From Candidatus Fermentithermobacillus carboniphilus (GTDB lineage: Bacteria; Bacillota; Sulfobacillia; Fermentithermobacillales; Fermentithermobacillaceae): DNA of 64,000 nucleotides. The first letter of the stretch is position 1. Every line of letters starts with the position of its first letter. The notes under the pieces were generated by a model, which searched no databases, was not told where the DNA came from, and saw only the letters and a list, made by a program, of their open reading frames with translations. Below are positions 30,733 through 37,950 of the stretch, piece after piece. Both the position numbers and the translations under genes were made by a program. The DNA is taken from NCBI GenBank assembly GCA_018208355.1, contig CP062796.1, positions 1,644,494 through 1,708,493 on the forward strand, read 5' to 3'.

Positions 30733-31238
30733 TGAAGATAGACCTCAGATTCTGGATCAGAACCGCCATTCTGGCAGCTCTCGCCCTGGCTTTCCAAGCG
30801 CTGGGCTTAAATCAGATGGTGACGGGGCCTGCGGTGAACACAGTATTGTACGTGGCCTCGCTCTACATCAGCCCGTTTTCCGGAGTTCTCGTAGGGCTAG
30901 TGACTCCGTGGGTCGCCCTCGCGGTTGGCATAATGAAGTTCGCTCCCGCTGTCCCGGTGATTATGCTCGGAAACGCCACGCTGGCCATTTCCAGCGGTTA
31001 TTTATCGAGAATCAACCGGTTCCTTGGCCTTTTTGCGGGCGCATGCGCGAAGTTTTTGGCCATGACGGCCGGAATGAAGTTTCTCGTGGCTAGAGGCACC
31101 AGGATTCCCGCGGCGGTATACACCTCCCTCACGGTAACGCAGCTTTTTACCGCCCTTGGAGGAGCACTGGTGGCCGCGGCCATCCTTGAAGTCCTCGAGA
31201 GGATGGCTAAGAGAGGCCATGGCGGGACTGCCTCCTGA
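30732..31238 (+). CDS. ECF-transporter S-component-like membrane protein
   Basis: A 168-residue protein with five or six hydrophobic helices resembling the ECF-type S-component fold (the N-terminal A-L-A-L-A-F-Q-A-L-G and mid-protein G-L-V-T-P-W-V-A-L segments). Its substrate is unknown. As first gene of the hydrogenase operon it might import a cofactor precursor or act as a membrane partner of the sensor protein; both are guesses. ATG 30732 follows the tandem GGAGA repeats. Its last 20 bases overlap the next gene. Confidence 0.62.
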   Translation: MKIDLRFWIRTAILAALALAFQALGLNQMVTGPAVNTVLYVASLYISPFSGVLVGLVTPWVALAVGIMKFAPAVPVIMLGNATLAISSGYLSRINRFLGLFAGACAKFLAMTAGMKFLVARGTRIPAAVYTSLTVTQLFTALGGALVAAAILEVLERMAKRGHGGTAS

Positions 31239-33000
31239 GAGACGGCTCCTGTACGAGTTCTCAGTTTCCCGGGGAGAGTTCAGGAAGATAGGCGAAGAGA
31301 CTTCCGGGCTGAAACGAGCGCTCTTGAACATCGGTTTTCCCGCCAAGGCGTCCAGGAGGGCCCTAATTGCAGCGTACGAACTGGGCATGAACGTCGTGAT
31401 CCACGCCTACACGGGCACAGTGAAGATTTTCTGGAAAGATGGGGCTCTTGAGATTGTGGCTGATGATGAAGGACCGGGGATTCTGGACGTCGAGCAGGCC
31501 ATGAAGGAAGGATATTCAACTGCCCCTCCTTACGTTAGAGAAATGGGGTATGGCGCAGGAATGGGTCTTCCCAACGCCAAAAAAGCCTCAGATGCCATGA
31601 CGATAGAGTCTCGCCCCGGCGAAGGGACCCGCGTGGTGTGCCGAGTGTTACCGGGCTTTGAGGATATTCAAGCTACCCGCTATTTCCACTCTGTAAAGCT
31701 CGAACCCTCCATGTGTAAAGGTTGCACGAACTGCATTAAAGGATGCCCCACGGAGGCCATAAGAGTCCGCAACGGCAAGGCTTTCATCCTCGAAGACCGC
31801 TGTATAGACTGCGGCGAATGCATCAGACGGTGTCCCAATCACGCCAAGGTGGCGATAAGTGACCCCTGGGAAATCCTCGAAACTTTCGATTATAAGATTG
31901 CCCTCGTGGCTCCCTCGTTCTACGGCCAGTTCGGCACGGTGAGCCCCGGACGGGTGAAGGCTGCCCTCCTTGCTCCGGGTGGGTTTGATGAAGTGTTTGA
32001 TGTTGCGATTGCCGCGGACCTCGTATCTTACGCCATGCGGGAATACATCAGAGATAGAGCATCTCCGAGGCCGCTGATTTCCCCGGCCTGTCCGGCTGTT
32101 TTAAGATTGATTCAGGTGAAGTACCCCTCCCTTTTGAGACACGTCATACCCTGTGAAGCTCCTATGGAAATAGCGGCCTGGCTGGCTAAGAAAAATCACG
32201 CTGGCTCTGGCAAAAATCCCGCCGCCATCTTCATTTCTCCATGTCCTGCCAAGATCACCGCCGCGAGGCAACCCGTCGGCAGAGGCAGATCCATGGTAGA
32301 CGCGGTCGTATCGATGTCGAGCGCATATCTCTGGGTTCATCAGAACATCGGCCGTGTGTCCCGGGAAGAAGAATTCCCCACCTCTACCGGATTGGGTATC
32401 GGGTGGGGGCGGTCAGGGGGAGAGATGGGTGCGGTTGGACTCCGTGGGCTCGCGGTGGATGGCATCCTCCACGTATCTTCAGTGCTGGACGAGATCGAAA
32501 AAGGCAATCTCAAGGATGTTGATTTCATCGAAGCCCAGGCCTGCACCGGCGGGTGTGTCGGTGGCTGTCTTGCCATGGAAAACCCGTTTGTGGCGAGGAT
32601 GCGACTTAGGTACCTCGCCAGGGATTACAAAGATGCCCCGGTCAATCCTTTAGTGAAAGACATAGGGAAAGAAGAACCTGAGTTGTGGTTCAGCCTGGAG
32701 GTTCTGCCGCGTCCCATATTCCGCCTGGACGAAGACCCTGAGAGGGCGAAAGAAAAGCTCAGGAAGCTCGAGGAGATCGAAAAGGAACTTCCCGGCCTCG
32801 ACTGCGGGGCCTGCGGAGCTCCCACCTGCAGGGCCTTCGCCGAAGATATCGTCCTGGAAAAGGTTTCTTGGTACGATTGCAGTTTCAAACTAAGGGAACG
32901 TCTCGAAACCCTGGCCAAGGAGGTCAAGGATCTCGCCGGGATACGTCCTCCTGCCATGGCCCGTTACCAGGGTAATGGTTTTGAGAAAGGATCGGTGTAA
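31219..33000 (+). CDS. GHKL ATPase fused to sensory-type [FeFe]-hydrogenase
   Basis: A 593-residue multidomain protein. Residues 20-145 form a GHKL ATPase like RsbW/anti-sigma kinases: N-box around E54-N58, D-D-E-G-P-G at 82-87, G-Y-G-A-G-M-G-L-P-N at 110-119. Two [4Fe-4S] sites follow (Cys166/169/172/176 and 195/198/201/205). An H-cluster domain keeps Cys291, Cys342, Cys442 and Cys446 as candidate ligands, but Ala290 replaces the Cys used for proton transfer in catalytic enzymes, as in sensory HydS proteins. A C-terminal Fe-S motif (Cys529/532/537, Cys554) ends it. It is probably a redox or H2 sensor with ATPase output, controlling the hydrogenase encoded downstream. ATG 31219 follows GAGAGG. 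Confidence 0.85.
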   Translation: MAGLPPERRLLYEFSVSRGEFRKIGEETSGLKRALLNIGFPAKASRRALIAAYELGMNVVIHAYTGTVKIFWKDGALEIVADDEGPGILDVEQAMKEGYSTAPPYVREMGYGAGMGLPNAKKASDAMTIESRPGEGTRVVCRVLPGFEDIQATRYFHSVKLEPSMCKGCTNCIKGCPTEAIRVRNGKAFILEDRCIDCGECIRRCPNHAKVAISDPWEILETFDYKIALVAPSFYGQFGTVSPGRVKAALLAPGGFDEVFDVAIAADLVSYAMREYIRDRASPRPLISPACPAVLRLIQVKYPSLLRHVIPCEAPMEIAAWLAKKNHAGSGKNPAAIFISPCPAKITAARQPVGRGRSMVDAVVSMSSAYLWVHQNIGRVSREEEFPTSTGLGIGWGRSGGEMGAVGLRGLAVDGILHVSSVLDEIEKGNLKDVDFIEAQACTGGCVGGCLAMENPFVARMRLRYLARDYKDAPVNPLVKDIGKEEPELWFSLEVLPRPIFRLDEDPERAKEKLRKLEEIEKELPGLDCGACGAPTCRAFAEDIVLEKVSWYDCSFKLRERLETLAKEVKDLAGIRPPAMARYQGNGFEKGSV

Positions 33001-33003
33001 CCT

Positions 33004-33348
33004 GTGTTTGTACGCGACATGGTTTCCAATCTGAACCTCGAAGTCAAAGCCATGACTAAAGAGGGGAGCCTCCGGAAGGTCGAAGGGGGCTACGTGGGGG
33101 ATGTCCTATCCCACGTCATGGCCAACGCCCAACCAGGCTACGCGTGGATAACGGTTCAAACCCACGAGAACATCGTGGCTGTGGCGAGCCTCCTGGATGT
33201 GGCCTGCATCATCGTGTGTCAGAGAGAGCTCCCTGCCCAGACGCAGGAGCGGGCTAAAAAGGAGGCAGTGACCCTTTTATGGACGGAAAGCGGCGCTTTC
33301 GAGATCGCTGGCAGGTTGTACAGCCTGCTTTATCCGGAAGGTCGCTGA
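33004..33348 (+). CDS. DRTGG domain protein
   Basis: A 114-residue protein of the DRTGG type, with V-K-A-M-T-K-E-G near the start, V-G-D-V-L-S-H-V-M-A-N-A and W-I-T-V-Q-T-H-E-N-I-V-A-V-A. DRTGG domains occur with CBS domains and in phosphotransacetylase-like proteins. They are common as small separate genes in clostridial hydrogenase operons, where their role is unknown. GTG 33004 follows the previous stop by three bases. Position between the sensor protein and HndA suggests a part in regulation. Confidence 0.75.
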   Translation: MFVRDMVSNLNLEVKAMTKEGSLRKVEGGYVGDVLSHVMANAQPGYAWITVQTHENIVAVASLLDVACIIVCQRELPAQTQERAKKEAVTLLWTESGAFEIAGRLYSLLYPEGR

Positions 33349-33390
33349 AAGACAGCCGGCTTTCAATACTAGACGGAAGGAGGGATTGAA

Positions 33391-33915
33391 GTGACAGAGT
33401 CGAGAGAGCACAAGTGCGAGTGTCTTGAGGCGTACCGCGACATCGATAGGGTTATCCAGAAAAACCGAGGGGATCGGGGGGCGCTCATCCAGGTGCTCCA
33501 CTACGTCCAGGAGCGCCTGGGGTACGTCCCAAGGAACGTTCAGGTCAGGGTTGCCCAGGCGCTCGGCGTCTCCCTGTCTGAAGTGTACGGTGTCGTGACT
33601 TTCTACTCCTTCTTCAGGGAGAAACCCAGGGGCAAGTACATCATTTCCTCTTGCCAGGGAACGGCCTGCTATGTCAGAGGAGCTCCCGAAGTTCTGGCGA
33701 GATTGGAAAAAGACCTGGGTATTTCGGCCGGAGACACCACGGAGGACGGGCTTTTCACCCTTGAGGTCGTGAGGTGTCTCGGAGCTTGCGGCCTTGCTCC
33801 TGTCATCACCGTGAACAAAGACACTCACGGAAGGATGTCCGAGGACAAGGTTCCTTCGGTGCTCAATTTATACAGGAAAAAGGCCGAATCTGAAGTCACA
33901 GTCGCAGGGACCTAG
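33391..33915 (+). CDS. hndA: Hydrogenase subunit HndA/HydC, NuoE-like
   Basis: A 174-residue thioredoxin-fold [2Fe-2S] protein: E-V-Y-G-V-V-T-F-Y-S-F-F, then C-Q-G-T-A-C and the later C-L-G-A-C that bind the cluster. It is the NuoE-type subunit of the trimeric/tetrameric [FeFe]-hydrogenase and passes electrons between the flavin subunit and the catalytic subunit. An N-terminal C-E-C extension (residues 9-11) is small and of unclear use. GTG 33391 follows GGAGGG. Confidence 0.95.
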   Translation: MTESREHKCECLEAYRDIDRVIQKNRGDRGALIQVLHYVQERLGYVPRNVQVRVAQALGVSLSEVYGVVTFYSFFREKPRGKYIISSCQGTACYVRGAPEVLARLEKDLGISAGDTTEDGLFTLEVVRCLGACGLAPVITVNKDTHGRMSEDKVPSVLNLYRKKAESEVTVAGT

Positions 33916-33948
33916 GCGAAAAGATGCGGGTCAGGGGAGGCGAAGAGG

Positions 33949-34563
33949 GTGATCGACATATCTCTGCACCTTCTGGATCTCCTTCAGAACAGCGCTCACG
34001 CCGGAGCCTCCAGTATCTCGGTCCTGGTTGTGGAAGACCAGGAGCACGATAGCCTTGAGGTCGTGGTGAAGGACAATGGTGTGGGCATGGACGAACGAGA
34101 GAAAGAGCTAGCCCTCGACCCATTCTATTCCTCTTCGCCCGGAAAGAGAGTAGGTCTCGGACTTCCCCTGGTCCTTCAGACCGCCCAGATGGCCGGCGGC
34201 AAAGTGTCGATAGAGTCGGCACCAGGATCGGGAACAAAAGTCACAGTACAGTACAGGCTCTCCCATATCGACAGGCAGCCTCTCGGTGATCTGGCATCTA
34301 CTCTTGTTTCTTTTATGGCGGGTAATCCCCGCGTCAACATCTGCTTTCTGTATAAAGGACCTCACGGAGAGTTCGCTTTTGACAGTGAAAAAGCGTTGCA
34401 GGGTATAGATACCCAGTACTTAGGCCAGGTTGGTGCCATTTGTCAGATCGAGGAGAAATTGCGGGAAGGCCTGGCGAAAGCCGGGTTCAAACCTGACAGG
34501 GGAGGTCTTTTGTTTGAAGTCCCGAGAGGAGCTGGAACGCATCAAAGAGGAAACCCTGGCTGA
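33949..34563 (+). CDS. GHKL ATP-binding protein of the hydrogenase operon
   Basis: A 204-residue GHKL ATPase: L-D-L-L-Q-N-S-A-H-A as N-box, D-N-G-V-G-M-D as G1, G-L-G-L-P-L-V as G2 and G-S-G-T-K-V-T-V at the end of the fold. A C-terminal extension of about 95 residues has no recognised domain. It has no histidine-phosphorylation domain, so it is not a standard sensor kinase. Similar stand-alone ATPases lie between HndA and HndB in other clostridial operons. Together with the ATPase fused to the sensor protein, the operon encodes two. It overlaps hndB by 50 bases. Confidence 0.85.
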   Translation: MIDISLHLLDLLQNSAHAGASSISVLVVEDQEHDSLEVVVKDNGVGMDEREKELALDPFYSSSPGKRVGLGLPLVLQTAQMAGGKVSIESAPGSGTKVTVQYRLSHIDRQPLGDLASTLVSFMAGNPRVNICFLYKGPHGEFAFDSEKALQGIDTQYLGQVGAICQIEEKLREGLAKAGFKPDRGGLLFEVPRGAGTHQRGNPG

Positions 34564-34888
34564 AATTAGGCTGCGCTCGTCCCAAGGCTGCCCACGCATA
34601 GTGGTCGGGATGGGAACGTGCGGCATCGCTGCGGGAGCCAGGGAGACCATGCTTGCGATAATTGACGAACTCAGGAAAAGGCGAAGACTTGATGTCACCA
34701 TATCGGAGACGGGTTGCATAGGACTTTGCGCCAAAGAGCCGATAGTCGAAGTAAACATCCCCGGTCAACCCAAGATAGTGTACGGAAACGTAGACCCTTC
34801 TCGTGCGAGACAGATCGTGCTATCACACATAATCAACCACAAACCGATCCAGGGGTGGGTCATTAACGTCGACGAGAAGAAGTCCTGA
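34514..34888 (+). CDS. hndB: Hydrogenase subunit HndB, [2Fe-2S] thioredoxin-like
   Basis: A 124-residue protein of the (2Fe-2S) ferredoxin/HndB family: I-V-V-G-M-G-T-C-G-I-A-A-G-A and T-G-C-I-G-L-C-A-K-E-P provide the cluster Cys residues. It is an accessory electron-transfer subunit of NADP-reducing hydrogenases. TTG 34514 is selected, eight bases after GGGGAGG; an ATG-like start further upstream would lie deep in the ATPase gene. Confidence 0.9.
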   Translation: MKSREELERIKEETLAEIRLRSSQGCPRIVVGMGTCGIAAGARETMLAIIDELRKRRRLDVTISETGCIGLCAKEPIVEVNIPGQPKIVYGNVDPSRARQIVLSHIINHKPIQGWVINVDEKKS

Positions 34889-34907
34889 GCAAGAGAGGAG
34901 AGGCCTG

Positions 34908-37900
34908 ATGGAGTTCTATCGAAGTCACATCCTTGTGTGTTCAGGTACCGGGTGTCAGGCATCTGGTAGCCTGTCCCTCAGGGAATCGCTGGAGAAAGAG
35001 ATATCCCGGGTGGGACTGGACAAGGAAGTTAAAGTGATCCAGACTGGTTGTTTCGGCTTTTGCCGCTTCGGGCCCAACATGATGATTTACCCCGAAGGGG
35101 TATTCTACTGCGGAGTCCAGGAGGCAGATGTTCCCGAACTCGTAGAGGAACACCTAATAAAAGGGCGGGTCCTTCAGCGGCTCCTCTACAAAGAGCCGGA
35201 AACAAAAGCATCGGTAGTAGACTTTGAAGATATTCCGTTTTTCAAGAAGCAGACCAGGATCGTCCTGGAAAACTGCGGTATAATCGACCCGGAGTCCATC
35301 AAAGAGTACATCGCCAGAGACGGGTACTTCGGCCTCTCCAAGGCCCTAACCATGGCTCCTCAGGAAGTCATAGACATCATCAAGAAATCAGGCCTCCGCG
35401 GTCGGGGTGGCGCAGGGTTTCCGACCGGATTGAAATGGGAGTTTGCGGCGAAGGCGAAGGGCTTTCCTAAGTACGTGGTCTGTAATGCTGACGAGGGTGA
35501 CCCCGGTGCATTCATGGACCGGTCCACCATCGAAGGAGATCCCCACCGGGTCCTGGAGGGCATGATCATCGCCGGCTACGCCATCGGAGCATCGCATGGC
35601 TACGTGTATGTCCGCGCCGAATACCCGCTGGCTGTAGAAAGACTATATAAAGCCATAGACCAGGCAAGAGAGATGGGACTTCTCGGTAAGGATATCCTGG
35701 GATCAGGTTTCGATTTTGACATCGATTTGAGGCTCGGGGCAGGAGCTTTTGTTTGCGGTGAGGAAACCGCGTTACTCAACTCCATAATGGGTAAGCGCGG
35801 CGAGCCGCGGCCGAGGCCTCCTTTCCCGGCCAATTCTGGCCTATGGGGTAAACCCACTGTCATAAACAATGTGGAGACCCTGGCAAACGTGCCAGTAATA
35901 CTGAGAAAAGGCGCCGAGTGGTTTGCCTCGATGGGTACGGAGAAATCCAAAGGGACCAAAGTGTTTGCCCTTGCGGGCAAGATTAACAATAACGGTCTTG
36001 TCGAAGTCCCGATGGGGACCACTATAGGTGAAATTGTGTTCGACATAGGCGGGGGTTTGCCCAAAGGCAAAAAGTTCAAGGCGGTACAGACGGGCGGCCC
36101 TTCCGGCGGGTGCATCCCGGCCCAATACCTAAACACACCGGTGGATTACGAGTCCCTCGCCAGCCTGGGCACAATAATGGGTTCTGGCGGATTCATCGTC
36201 ATGGACGAAGATACCTGTATGGTGGACCTCGCCAAGTTCTTCCTTGAGTTTGTGCAATCCGAATCCTGCGGCAAGTGTGCTCCGTGCAGGATAGGGACCA
36301 AGAGGATGCTCGAGATCCTCCAGCGGATCACAAGGGGAGAGGGCCGTGAGGGTGATATAGAACTCTTGCAGGAACTGGGTGAATCCATAAAAGAGAGCGC
36401 CCTCTGCGGATTGGGCCAGACGGCGCCCAACCCGGTCCTGTCGACGATAAGGTACTTCCGTGACGAATACGAAGCCCACATAAAGGACAAGAGGTGTCCC
36501 GCTTCAGTCTGCGCTGCTCTGTTCAACGCACCGTGTCAGAACACGTGTCCTGCGAACGTCGACGTTCCGGTCTACATCGACCTTATCAGGCAGGGGAGGT
36601 TCGCCGAGGCCTACGAAGAGATACTGCGGGAGAACCCGTTCCCGGTGGTTTGCGGGAGAGTATGCAATCATCCGTGTGAGTCCCGCTGCCGGAGAGCGCA
36701 GCTCGATGAGCCATTGGCCATACGCGAACTCAAGCGGTTTGCTTCGGACTATGCGGTGAGTCTCAACGGTTCCAGGCCGCGGCCCGAGCGAAAAGCGCCT
36801 ACCGGGAAGAAGGTCGCCGTGATAGGAGCGGGGCCTTCCGGGCTTTCCGCGGCTTACTACCTTGCCCTCCGGGGCCACTCGGTCACGGTGTTCGAGACGT
36901 TGCCCCTACCCGGCGGGATGCTTGCCGTCGGTATTCCTTCATACAGGCTACCAAAAGATTCTCTCCTTAAAGACATTGAATTAATAGAGAGCCTGGGCGT
37001 AACCATCAAGACGGGCGTAACCGTGGGGAAGGACGTTTCCTGGGAGACCCTGAAGAACGAACATGACGCCTTATTCCTAGCCATAGGCGCCTACAAGGAC
37101 CAGAGACTGGGTATCCCCGGTGAGGAACTAGAGGGCGTCATACCGGGCGTCACCTTTCTCCGCAAGATAAACCTGGGGGAGAAGATTGACCTTACTGGCA
37201 AGAAAGTCGTCGTGGTCGGAGGTGGTAACGTCGCCATGGACGCCGCGAGATCAGCTCAGCGCCTTGGAGCTGATTCTGTGACGGTCCTTTACAGGCGTCG
37301 CAGAGAAGACATGCCAGCCCTCGAAGAAGAGGTGAACGCCGCTCTCGAAGAAGGCGTCATCCTTTGCACCATGGTCAATCCCAAAGAACTCAAGGGTGAT
37401 GGCAAGGTGCAAAAAGTTACGTGCGTCCAGATGCGCGCGGGAGAGTTTGACTCTTCGGGCAGAAGAAGGACTTATCCGGTGGAAGGTTCGGAGTTTGACA
37501 TCGACTGCGATGTTTTCATCCCCGCGATAGGCCAGGTTACTGACGCAGAGGCTTTTACGGGCAACGGGCTCGAGATAAAACGAGGTGGGACTTTTGCCGT
37601 TGATCCCAGGACAATGGCCACCAATGTACCGGGCGTCTTCGCAGGCGGCGATTGTGTGACAGGGCCTGCCACGGTAGTCGAAGCAATAGCGGCTGGCAAG
37701 CGAGCTGCGGCTGCCATCGATAAGTACCTGGGCGGAGATGGTAACGTGGTTCCCAGGTCAAAGCACCAGAGAAAGCTCTCGGGCCCAATCATCGAAGAGA
37801 AGATGTCCAGGGTCCGCGGGAGGGTACTACCTCCTTCTGACCGCAAGGGCTCTTTTGTCGAGGTCGAGCTCGGTTTTGATGCCCGCATGGCGCAGCGAGA

Positions 37901-37937
37901 GGCCCAGAGATGTTTACGCTGCGACGTGAAAGAGTAA
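34908..37937 (+). CDS. hndC: HndC/HydB NuoF-like subunit fused to GltD/NfnB-like flavoprotein
   Basis: A 1009-residue fusion. Residues 1-90 are a [2Fe-2S] thioredoxin-like domain (C-S-G-T-G-C; T-G-C-F-G-F-C). Residues 110-525 are the NuoF-like FMN/NAD(P)H domain, with G-R-G-G-A-G-F-P-T-G and the cluster motif S-C-G-K-C-A-P-C-R. From about 530 the usual ferredoxin tail is replaced by a GltD/NfnB-type module: N-terminal Cys sets (C-Q-N-T-C-P; C-N-H-P-C-E-S-R-C), an FAD site G-A-G-P-S-G-L, an NAD(P)H site G-G-G-N-V-A-M-D and the closing R-C-L-R-C. It may use NADPH or bifurcate electrons at a second flavin; that is inference. Confidence 0.93.
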   Translation: MEFYRSHILVCSGTGCQASGSLSLRESLEKEISRVGLDKEVKVIQTGCFGFCRFGPNMMIYPEGVFYCGVQEADVPELVEEHLIKGRVLQRLLYKEPETKASVVDFEDIPFFKKQTRIVLENCGIIDPESIKEYIARDGYFGLSKALTMAPQEVIDIIKKSGLRGRGGAGFPTGLKWEFAAKAKGFPKYVVCNADEGDPGAFMDRSTIEGDPHRVLEGMIIAGYAIGASHGYVYVRAEYPLAVERLYKAIDQAREMGLLGKDILGSGFDFDIDLRLGAGAFVCGEETALLNSIMGKRGEPRPRPPFPANSGLWGKPTVINNVETLANVPVILRKGAEWFASMGTEKSKGTKVFALAGKINNNGLVEVPMGTTIGEIVFDIGGGLPKGKKFKAVQTGGPSGGCIPAQYLNTPVDYESLASLGTIMGSGGFIVMDEDTCMVDLAKFFLEFVQSESCGKCAPCRIGTKRMLEILQRITRGEGREGDIELLQELGESIKESALCGLGQTAPNPVLSTIRYFRDEYEAHIKDKRCPASVCAALFNAPCQNTCPANVDVPVYIDLIRQGRFAEAYEEILRENPFPVVCGRVCNHPCESRCRRAQLDEPLAIRELKRFASDYAVSLNGSRPRPERKAPTGKKVAVIGAGPSGLSAAYYLALRGHSVTVFETLPLPGGMLAVGIPSYRLPKDSLLKDIELIESLGVTIKTGVTVGKDVSWETLKNEHDALFLAIGAYKDQRLGIPGEELEGVIPGVTFLRKINLGEKIDLTGKKVVVVGGGNVAMDAARSAQRLGADSVTVLYRRRREDMPALEEEVNAALEEGVILCTMVNPKELKGDGKVQKVTCVQMRAGEFDSSGRRRTYPVEGSEFDIDCDVFIPAIGQVTDAEAFTGNGLEIKRGGTFAVDPRTMATNVPGVFAGGDCVTGPATVVEAIAAGKRAAAAIDKYLGGDGNVVPRSKHQRKLSGPIIEEKMSRVRGRVLPPSDRKGSFVEVELGFDARMAQREAQRCLRCDVKE

Positions 37938-37950
37938 GGGGGGAGACGAC

